From Syngnathus acus (lineage: Eukaryota > Chordata > Actinopteri > Syngnathiformes > Syngnathidae): a stretch of 64,000 nt of DNA. The notes beneath the pieces are model-generated. The model did no database searches and was not told the DNA's origin. It saw nothing but the letters and a program-made list of their open reading frames with translations. Position 1 is the first letter of the stretch. Every line of letters begins with the position of its first letter. The translations under genes and the position numbers were made by a program. The stretch is from positions 6,669,412-6,733,411 of the forward strand of contig NC_051102.1 in NCBI RefSeq assembly GCF_901709675.1, in the 5' to 3' direction. Positions 25,196 to 34,619 of the stretch are shown here, in pieces.

Positions 25196-28100
25196 TCAAC
25201 CCAGCAGGTCTTCTACTGGCCTGGTATCAGGTAGATGTGTAAGATTTTCTGTCATGGGAAGGTACTTCTTTGGATCCCCCGGGAAGGGCGAAGAAGGCGG
25301 CTGGTTGAAGTGACCCAACAGGAAGATGGCGATGGTGCCGACAAAAAAAAGCAAAGCCATGACAATGAAGCAGACCCGGTCCATAACCCGGGCGACCCGA
25401 ATCCACTCTTCATTCTCCTGAGAGGAACAACGAAATCATTACTCGGCAAACTACAACAAAGATTGTGAGTCGTTTACGTTTTGATAGGTGTTTTGTTGCT
25501 TTGTCGTCTCAGCGATGCGTTTACACGAAGCCACGCACTGTTTGAGTTCCGGGGCAGCTTTAGCCAAACTGAGACCGAGTCGCTCGGCGGTTCCCTCGTC
25601 TGGGCCTTTTTCTAGTAAATACACAGCAAACCTGAATATCATCGCCCTCCATAATGAGGCCTATCCTCCATACTTACCCAATGTTTCGAGGACTGACTTC
25701 ATCAGTCCATTTCTCTCTTTGAGTCGGGCAAACATGAGTTCGGTCCGAGCTGTTCTCAGGATATAGTCCTCCGCCTTGTTGATTAGCGTCATGGAGCTGC
25801 GGCGCCGACACGGGGCCGGATCTACTTTGTTCCTTTCGTCGACTCCGCCGTCACCTTTGTCGGGTTCAGCGGAGGCGTCGTGATCGGGTGTCCAGGGCTG
25901 CATTTGCATCCTCAATAGCCGAGGCAGAACGTTCAGAAAGATCTGAAAGAGAGTGATCTGAATCCATGAAGGGTCCATCCTTTCTTTGCTACCCTCCAAC
26001 AAAGAAAGCGAAATGTGCTTTATCGGAGTCAATAATTTAAGGAGCTTACCTTTCTCACTTGGTCTGACATCAGGTGAGTGCTTGGTGTTCTCAGCGAAAC
26101 ATTGAGAACCACCACGCAGTTCATCACCACAACGGTGGTCACCGACATCACAAACATCAGATACCTACGGTGGAAGAAAGTCATTGTAGAGCGGAAAAAA
26201 GAAAAAATCTCTCAGCTACTTACTTTCCAATAAGAGGAACCGCCTTGGACGTCTCTGGAACCTTTCGAGCAATGAGGAAGAGGAACACGGTCTGGCCCAG
26301 AAGAGTGGCAATGGACATGGTGCACTTCTGGCCACCGGCTGCAAAAGAAGCAATGCTAAGCTTGTGTGTCAACTTTGGAATCTGAACATTGACGAAAAAG
26401 AAACACCTTTGGCGGGTAGGTAGTAAACAAGCAGGCAGAGAGAGGAAAAGAGCACGCAGGGTGCGATGATATTAATGATGTAGAAGAGGGGCTTTCTCTG
26501 GATGATGAGGAAGAAGACCAACTCTTGGTATTCCAGGTCGTCTTTGGTAAACTGGCTGTTAATCACCTTCTTTGCTGGCCTGTGTTTGATGGCCCATTCT
26601 CCATTTTCTAGGGAAAGTCAAATGGGCCAAAAATCATTTTTAGAAATTGAAAATCATTGTTTATTTATTTATTTATTTATTTATTTATTCATTCAGTGTA
26701 TTTTTTTTGGGGTGTCACACTGAGGCTCTACCAAGCTGTTCTTTGCTGACCACGTTGTCACGGCAATGAGAAGTGAATGTGGACTTAAAAACGTGAACGA
26801 CAGCATGTAGTGTGGCGATTCGTGATATGTGCGTCGTACCCGTGAAAGCCTCAGGGTCAATGTCAACCCACTCCAGAGTTTGGTTGTCCTCCTTTTTTAG
26901 AACAAGTTCAATCTCATTGGCGCTGTAGGTCTGGGAGCTGCACACAAAGACAAGAGATATGGTCTGCCAGCACAATGGAAAACAAACATTTATTTCCTTT
27001 CACAGGACAGCAACATGAAAAGCGACTTTGAATGGTACTTTTGTCTCGGGTTTGGACATGGCAAGGTCTATTTCAGCACAAAGACAAGCTGACGTGGGAA
27101 CATGCTGCTTGGAGCCAGGATTCTAGAAAACTGGAGTCATATGTCTAGAATAGTTTTTTTTTCTCTAAGTTTTTTCTTTGTGTTTTGCTTCAGAAACAGA
27201 CAAATAATACACAATTACAGTATTTTTGTAGTCCAGACACACCATGTAGATTTTATAATTTATCTCATGTAGATTTCTTCCAGTACCATATTTTCCGCAC
27301 TATAAGGTGCACCGGATTATAAGGCGCACCTTCAATTCCATTTTAAAACTTTGTCCATATATAAGACGCAACGGATTATAAGGCGCACCTTCAATGAATG
27401 GCCCATTTTAAAACTTTGTCCATATATAAGATATATACATTTGGCCCGCGGGCCGGACTTTGGACACGCCTGCTGTAGTGGCCCAATATTGGTCCATATA
27501 TAAGGCGCACCTGATTATAAGGTGCACTGTCGGCTTTTGAGAAAATTGGAGGTTTTTAGGTGCGCCTTATAGTGCGGAAAATACGGTATATCAATTTCAC
27601 AATAATATGGTCGGCATAATAACTCACAAATGTATAAAAAAAAAAAATCTGTATGTTCACATATGCTTGTCTTTTTGTGATATTAAAAACATGAGACCAA
27701 GATGGATCACTTCAAAACTTTTGCCATTATTAATGTAGCCTATAGCATGTACAATTTTATTAGTGAGAGAAAATAATTCAAACACCAGTAATCAATCATC
27801 ATACCCACCGGAAGACCATTGTGCAGTTCTGCCAGTCGAAGGGGAAATAGTTGACAGTGATGGCACAGGCGCTGCGGTAGATGGCGGGAGGCAACCAGTA
27901 CACGCAGCCGTTAGGAGACACCAACGCGTTGCAATACAGCGCCACTTCAAATTGGCCATCCACACTGCACATATGTTTAGGGAAATGTTCATATGGACAC
28001 TTAACATGCTTACGAGAGATTTGCTCGAATGTCTGACTTGTTCTCCAGGATGACATCAGGGAGCCAGATCATCTTGGAGGGGACGCGGAGCTCCCATGTG

Positions 28101-28830
28101 ATGTTCTTGTATAAAGCGGATCGAGGTGGCTGGTCCCATCGGAGTCTGTAGTCGCACCATTGCTACGAGGAGAAAAGAAACTTGAGATCATGCTTCAATT
28201 CAATTTGTTGTGCTGCTTCTTCGGGTGTGCCTGTCTTGACCACTAGAGGTCAGTATAATACAGTCATGCAGACACAAATGAAGAAGAGTTTTTTGCTGAG
28301 GATGAATAATATATGCCTCTGAGTATTGTGACATTGTCTACAAGTGTCGCACCACTGTTTTTACAATTTTTTGTGTGAATTGAGTCGATATACAGCGCTC
28401 CAATCTCAAAAAAGCTTGTAAGTAGTTTTCAAAGTCAATCTGATGCAGATTACCATTTCGATCCAAACGCTAGTCATCAGGGCCTCCTCCTTTTCATTCT
28501 GAAAAGAGAATTATTTATCATTCATCTGTCGCTATGCCCATCAAGATCCCATTCAAAAGTTTCCTCACCAGGGAGATGAGGTTGGTAAGGGTCATCTTGA
28601 CGGTCACCTGAGTCACATCGCCGCTGTTCTCGACGGGCCGCACTTTCTTGTTGTAGCCTTTCATTAAGTCCTTGAAAAGTTCTCCTTCGAGGTTGAGGGC
28701 GAACGCTGCTCACAAACACACACAGCACAGACTGAGGAAATCGAAGCACATTCACAGCAAACGTGCTCTTACCTGTGGTAGAAATCATAAATATCCTCAA
28801 GAGAAATGACCCAGAGAGAAGAAAAGCCAT
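25196..28830 (-). CDS. chrng: Nicotinic acetylcholine receptor, muscle gamma subunit
   Basis: Twelve coding exons in transcript order: 28830-28773, 28705-28569, 28498-28454, 28162-28038, 27964-27809, 26937-26840, 26607-26407, 26338-26224, 26164-26050, 25942-25678, 25611-25478, 25417-25196; 556 residues (human gamma about 517). A signal peptide (about residues 1-19) precedes the ligand-binding domain, whose Cys-loop is Cys155-Cys169 (YFPFDWQNC). M1 lies at about 247-270 ([11 protein letters not shown]), M2 at about 278-300 ([12 protein letters not shown]), M3 at about 312-334, then a long cytoplasmic loop and M4 at about 498-518. Gamma rather than delta or epsilon is chosen from [29 protein letters not shown] and LEKGPDEG, and from its place near prss56 and eif4e2. 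The subunit forms the fetal muscle endplate channel with alpha, beta and delta. Intron 5 carries a MITE. Confidence 0.94.
26659..26691. repeat. (TTTA)n microsatellite
   Basis: About eight TTTA/ATTT units in a chrng intron (between exons 6 and 7). Confidence 0.85.
27286..27586. mobile_element. Non-autonomous TA-flanked DNA transposon (MITE)
   Basis: Terminal inverted repeats of about 25 bp (CCATATTTTCCGCACTATAA at the left; CCTTATAGTGCGGAAAATAC then GG at the right) are flanked by TA on both sides, as expected for a Tc1/mariner-type target duplication. The 301-bp element has no open frame. It contains an internal duplication of about 62 bp (GGATTATAAGGCGCACCTTC occurs twice) and a GC-rich foreign-looking fragment at about 27,436-27,475. 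It lies in chrng intron 5. This family is abundant in teleosts; the superfamily name is inferred from the TA flanks. Confidence 0.8.
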
Positions 28831-29000
28831 CTGCACGTGTGTGTGTTGATGTGCTGCTCTGTCTGACAAAACCTTATGAACGCAGAAACATATGCCCACT
28901 GCTTAATGGACCTGCTGGCTTTGTGGCTTGTGTGTGTGTGGGGGTGTGTTTCCCAGCACAAGCTGAACTTTAATTCCAGTGCTGCATTGTCAGCTGTCAC
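28831..29000 (-). promoter_or_regulatory. chrng proximal promoter with MyoD-type E-box
   Basis: CAGCTG (28,991-28,996), a palindromic E-box of the kind bound by MyoD and myogenin, lies about 160 bp upstream of the chrng ATG. Muscle receptor subunit genes are known to be driven by such E-boxes, so this is a natural candidate for myogenic control. The transcription start was not located. Confidence 0.45.
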
Positions 29001-29005
29001 AGCAA

Positions 29006-29040
29006 TACACACACACACATGCACACACACACACACACAC
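29006..29040. repeat. (CA)n microsatellite upstream of chrng
   Basis: About 35 bp of near-pure CA repeat beside the E-box in the chrng upstream region. Confidence 0.9.
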
Positions 29041-29749
29041 AATCTTTTGCAAGTCAAACATCTTAAGCGAATAAAATAGGTTATGGACAAATTTATCATT
29101 GGAGCCAACACTGAGTCTTTAGTAAGGAAATAAATAAATAAATGAAAGAAAACAGCAGCAATAGAAGAGTAAAACAAAAGAACAAAGGTGAACAGGCAAC
29201 AGGTAGCATCTACGAAGGCTGATCAGGCTTTGTGGAGATTGGGTTATGCTGCTGGCACATTGACCACTCACTATCAAATATCAACCGGTGCGTCACAAAC
29301 AAACGACACACTTCCCAGACATCTCCAGAATGTTTTCAAAGAGTCGGGAGTATTTGTCGGGTGCGTTTTTGCGGCTGTCCTCGACTTGGAGATTAGAAAC
29401 TGAGCCAATTTGATGCTTCATGGGATCATATTTGTCGAGTCGCTACAAGGATCGTTTTGACAGTTTTACAATTTGGATAATGATTTGGAATCCACCTTAT
29501 CCTGGAAAAAGGAGGGTGGATAGGAGAAATTTTTACAGCAGCTGCTCTGTTGACGTTAAAGCTTACTCTTAATGGTTGGTAGGTTGGGTTCATTGTGGGG
29601 TCACAGTACCAGCCAATCAGTGCTCACGTGCAGGATGCAACTTGGCCCCGCCTCCACTCACACAAGCATCCAACATTTGCTCTGGAACGACAAGCCTCAA
29701 GTGCCATTATGTTAATAAACGTAAACATACACACGTCACTCATACTGTA

Positions 29750-29755
29750 TTTATT
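29750..29755 (-). terminator. prss56 polyadenylation signal
   Basis: TTTATT on the plus strand is AATAAA on the transcribed strand, about 320 nt after the prss56 stop. It sits about 0.9 kb before the chrng start, so prss56 ends just upstream of the next gene on the same strand. Confidence 0.5.
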
Positions 29756-30072
29756 TTTTTGCTTTTACAAAAATACAAATGATTTTCTCTATAAAAATAA
29801 ATAAGATATGAACATTATAGACAGTCTGTGTTCTTCACAAGAGGTTCAACCTTTGCAAAAGACTTTGTGGCGATATGGAGAATAGAATAACTTAGCGTTT
29901 GTACAGATTCATAAGTTAGACAAGGCTGTTGTGAGAGCTGCTTGACAGCTGGATGGATACATTCATAGTTTTTTCCTCCAGGATCCTCTCCACGGTAGGA
30001 AACAACAGTTTGAGTCCCACCACGAGGACCCAAGGTGGCCCCTCCATTTTTCTTCTTACGCTTCCGAGGACG

Positions 30073-33000
30073 TTAAGTCTTCAGGGCCTCCAGCGCTAAA
30101 GAGATGATCCTTGGCACACTGCGATAAAATGATTCATTTTCCAGGCCTACGAGACTGTAGAAGGTCAGAGGTCGTCCTCCTATGACAGCTCTGAGCCTTG
30201 CTTGATAAAGTCCTCGATCGTTCTTGGAGCTCAGATCGACTAAGACCTGAAAAGAGTGAATCCCAATGAATCAAGGTGATAACCGACCATCAATTTGTCC
30301 CACTACGTAACATTAGCGCTGCTGAATTTTGTCGTGGTGAAGAAGGAAATACCTCTTGGAAGCTCATACGGAGGTTCTTGTTTGGGATACTCAGCACCCA
30401 GTGGTACGAGTCTCTCACTTGACTGACTCGTTGCGAAGTCTCTCGAACACCGGGACAAACTACGAGAAGGATCCAAACATTTTAGGGCGATGGATGGACT
30501 GCCACCGTAACGCTACGAGCTGTCGGAGCGGGCTTACCTTTGCCACCGGGACCGGGTGTCTGTCTCTTATGAAGAAGGCTTCTTTGTCTTCTGTGGCGAT
30601 TGGAAGGATGACCAGCGTGCACGATCTGAGGCTGAGATGTGGTCTTTGCGAGCTCTCCCGTAACCATTGGGAGAACTGTAGTTAATGCTGACGCAAGCGG
30701 TTTGTCCCACGTGGCATCAGGTGAAGGGTCAAATGCTTCCGTTTGTGTCTCATCGCTCGGTGTCCGTAATTCCTCAATTCCGGTCATTAGTGCCGTTAGA
30801 AGCGACCAAGGCTTTTGAGATTTGAGGGAAGAGAAAGGACCAGTGTTGCTTTGCAGCCCTGTGGAAGATGTTGGAAGAAGAGGAGGACGGTCCTGGAGAT
30901 AAGATGGATCCAAGCGGAGGGTGGGCAAAGCCGTTTTGGAGTCAAGTTTGGAGCGTAACGCTGAGATAATATTTCGGTATTCCTTCTCAAGCTGGAGGAC
31001 CGAGTAGTCCCCTGCCTGGAAGCAAAAATGAATAAATATGGATTAGCTCCCATTAGCTCCCATTAATTCATGTCAATCAGTTTTCAACATTTTGGTACCT
31101 GTAAGAACATTTTTTCTTCCTGTGTGGTGTCATTGGGCTGTGTCTCCATGTTGTCAGCGATGGTTACCAAGTAATTCTCCCAGTCCTCTACCGAAGGGCC
31201 CAACGCCTTGAACAAAGCTGGAGGAACTGAAGAGGAACCTTGCTCCATTGGTGTCACGGCGCCACCTTGCTGCTCTGCAATGAATAACACACCTGTTGCT
31301 GTTCTATTTTGCAGTGACTGTTGAACATGGAAACAATGTCTATAAAATGTTCCGTTGACATTCTCAAGGTGCTCGGACTGTTTGTACCTTTCATCTCCAC
31401 ATCTCTCTTGTCTCTGCTGTGAGAAAAAGCCGTGCTGTAGATGTGTTCGACCAGTTGAGGGAGCGTCTGGGTGAAGAAGGTTAAGTCCACTTTGTCCCTG
31501 ATGTAGTCTTCAGCACTCTGGAGCAGGTCCAGCAGAGTCTGCAGGAAGGAACGTAGCTCTACGCGCAAGATAGTAAGGGGAAGAAAAGAAAAAAAAGATC
31601 ACAGATAAATAAATTAATCATAATAAAAAAAAAAACTGTGCATTTTGAAGAATGCTACGTACGACATTTCTTGAAACGGGTGAGACATTTGTCCTCGGCC
31701 ATTCGGCTGCAAACGTTGCTCGGCTGGCCAGGAGGGCAGGTGAGGGTGTAGAAGCGACACAGAGTGCTGAACTCTGACCTTTGCTCCTCCTCTGTCATTT
31801 CTGTCGTTTTTAGAAGTTCCGGGCATGTGGGTTCCCTGCTGCCAAATGATTCTGAGAAGCAGTCACAAACAGATGTGTCAATATTACAATATTTGCTCTT
31901 GTTTAATTGTTGCCCCAAACTTACTTTGTATTTCAACTTGAATCCAGTCAGAAAAAGCAGACACGCGGGTATAAACTCCAGGCTTGCCCTTCTCCCCGCA
32001 TCCATCTCCCCAGGACGTGATACCGTGAAGCTGGAAGCGACCGGAAATTCTGTCCTGGTAGATCAGCGGGCCTCCGGAGTCACCCTATATTGGAGTCACA
32101 CCAAAACAACTTAAACATCTGCTAGCTAGTGAATGACTCCAAGCAGTTTTGCAGCGCCCACCTGACAGGAGTCGATCCCTCCTGATAGATAGCCGGCACA
32201 CAGCATGGTGTTGGTGACCAGCTCTTTGCCCAGTGCATTCTTACACGTGTTCTGAGGCAGTAGAGGAACTTTAGCCTCCATTACAATGTCAGCAGATGGG
32301 CCATCTGCATAGATAACAAGCATCGTTACTCTCTGGAAGACACGTGAAAGTCGTCATCGTACGCACCTTCATAGAGGGAACCCCAGCCTGCCACCAGACA
32401 AGCGCTACCAGTCGGGGGCTCCATCCCAGAGGGCAGACACACTGGGGTGACCCGCTCAGACAGAACCACCGGAGATGTTAACTCCACCAGGGCGATATCG
32501 TTGTTAAACGTCTTTGGGTTGAACTGTAAGACATTTAAGACGTGACTTGAGGGATGCTTGCGGATATTCTTATTCATCGGGCTTAATTCAATGAATGTTT
32601 TACTTTTGGCAATGTATGCTAGGCTACCTTAGGGTGAGGGATGATGCGGTTGACTTTGAGAACCTGCTCATCGGGGTCAGCCTTGGTGATATCAAACTCG
32701 CCCACTACGGCCGTCCAGTAGCTTTCGCTGCGGCTCCTGTGCGGATGAAGAATCGTGGTGATGGTCTGACCCGGTACGCAAGCAATGCTACGGTATGTTA
32801 ATGAGCCGTTAAAACAGGCCCAGATTTCACGTCAAGTAATAATGATGACATTTTTCCTGATGTAAAATCTTACCCAGCGAAACAGTGTGCTGCAGTGACC
32901 ACCCAGGAGCTCTCCACTAGAACTCCTCCACACATCAGGCCCCCATCGAGCTGCAGATTGACTAACCAGGGCCAGCTCCCCGGCGGCGCAGGGGACCCAC

Positions 33001-34396
33001 CCACGATTCTGGAACGAGGCTGGGTTACGTTATGCGTCGACGATGACCTCTGACCACACACGGCTGCGGGCGTAGACAAAGACAGGTCATCAGGGAGCAT
33101 CATGAATTCAACTCGCCAATTTGCGCCTTGAAAGCAGATCATCTACAATGAATCTACCGAAATGATTTTCAGAAGTATGTATTCCCTCACCCTGCACATG
33201 GCTCTGAGTGGCGGGTTCCAGGTTCTGCATTGTGTTAAGCAAGCTGCACTGGAGGACGCGGGCGCTGCAACTCTCACCCATGATTCGGATGCAGCTCTCT
33301 TTGTCCAAATTGCCAACTTGACAGCGGCGTTGGTAGAAAGCGCAGGCCTGGCTCAGGGCCCAACTCCGCTCGCCTTCATCTTGAAGCTTCTGCGCTTTGC
33401 TGATGACATCGCAGCTGGGTTCTGCCAAGGCGGTGGCGGGAGAAGCTGGAGATCGGAGAGTCGGCGTTAATGCGTCGCTCGCCGGAGATGATGACGTGAA
33501 TGGCGATTCTTACTGCAAGATCCAGAGGGCTGCCCGCAGTCCTGAAACAAGCAAGGAGCGCAGCCCCTGCAGCCCGCCTCCGCCCGACTCCTCTCGGACG
33601 ATGCTCGGTCCAGGGCGGACAGGGCGCTGCTCATGGCTGCCTCTAGGACCACTGTGCCACGATCGGACAGAGCTGCAAAAGTAGGAATTGAAGCTCAAAT
33701 CCAGCAAGTTTCATCCATCATTGACCGATGAGTCTAAACTGAAGATTTGCGAGTCCCCTTTTTTCTTCTCATGCTGCTCTTTGAGCTGGTTGGCAGCGTG
33801 TGGGTAGGCTCGCTCACGCTCAATGCGCCGCCGACACTTTCCACGCTTCAATCGGGCCGCCGAGCCCGCAGCTCCCCCCCCTCTGCACCCGACAACATCA
33901 CAGGAAGGACACTAACAACAGAGATGCTGATTGAAGTACTTCATTAGAGGGCCGACGCTGAGCGGGCGGGCAGAGGCTGGCTGGCATGGATGGACGGACC
34001 CAGGGGGGGCACGGACAGGCAGTTTGAAACTCACAAAGCTTCACCCATTATCATGTCATTGCTTTTACCAAAGCTTGATCGAAAATCACTTTTCGCTTAA
34101 CTCGTTCACTGCCATTGACGTCAAAATTCCATTTGAACTGTGTTGGTCGTGAATAAGTTAATTGATTGGACTTTACTACAAATAAATCCGTGCTCTCGGT
34201 TACAGACGTAACATTTCACTCATCCTGATCAAGAAAGGTTGAATATCTCAAGACACACATCTAACGAGCTAGACTCGGTCAGAGCTGAGTGTTTACCTTT
34301 GAGTGCACTCTGGGGCATCCTGTAGACTTCTCTGCCTGCCGGAGCAGCCGGTAAGCAGGCCAAGCCGGCGAACAGCAACGATAAGAGTACGAGCAT
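30073..34396 (-). CDS. prss56: Serine protease 56, secreted trypsin-like protease with accessory modules
   Basis: Fourteen coding exons in transcript order: 34396-34297, 33672-33514, 33445-33191, 33063-32874, 32736-32628, 32523-32367, 32304-32162, 32084-31925, 31851-31663, 31558-31388, 31274-31099, 31015-30538, 30459-30353, 30246-30073; 855 residues against about 603 in human. Signal peptide [18 protein letters not shown]. The S1 domain starts at RIVGG (Ile191) with the triad His231 (TAAHC), Asp280 (NNDIALVEL) and Ser374 (GDSGGP). A six-Cys module precedes the protease (Cys98, 121, 128, 138, 146, 153) and a matching one follows it (Cys434, 456, 463, 472, 480, 487). Residues 604-762 form a Ser/Thr/Pro-rich linker from one 478-nt exon, and the conserved tail [17 protein letters not shown] to EALKT matches human. 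PRSS56 mutations cause nanophthalmos and affect axial eye growth. The sequence predicts an active, secreted enzyme. Confidence 0.95.
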
Positions 34397-34599
34397 GGTG
34401 TCAGAACACGGGGCGTCCGGCATCCGAGAGACACTTGGCGATACCGGAGAGAATGCCGAGATGATGCTGGCCTGACCGTGTCCAGGTTGGTGTCTCCTCT
34501 GCAAAAGGCTTTCTCCCTCCTCCTGATTGTCCGTGACGCAGGGCATCTGTCTGTAAATTTTTGGTGGAGGAACAATAAGTGGCTCCTGATTGCTCCCCG

Positions 34600-34609
34600 G
34601 TATATATAG
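34600..34609 (-). promoter_or_regulatory. prss56 TATA box
   Basis: TCTATATATA on the minus strand, about 205 bp upstream of the prss56 ATG. It predicts a start near 34,575 and a 5' UTR of about 180 nt. A TATA promoter suits a tissue-restricted secreted protease, unlike the CpG promoters elsewhere in the window. Confidence 0.55.
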
Positions 34610-34619
34610 AGTCTCCAGG

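Noticed and set aside
25196-28830. Delta or epsilon identity for the acetylcholine receptor subunit
   Set aside because: The loop [14 protein letters not shown], the second Cys pair and the LEKGP region match gamma; delta and epsilon have different residues at these points.
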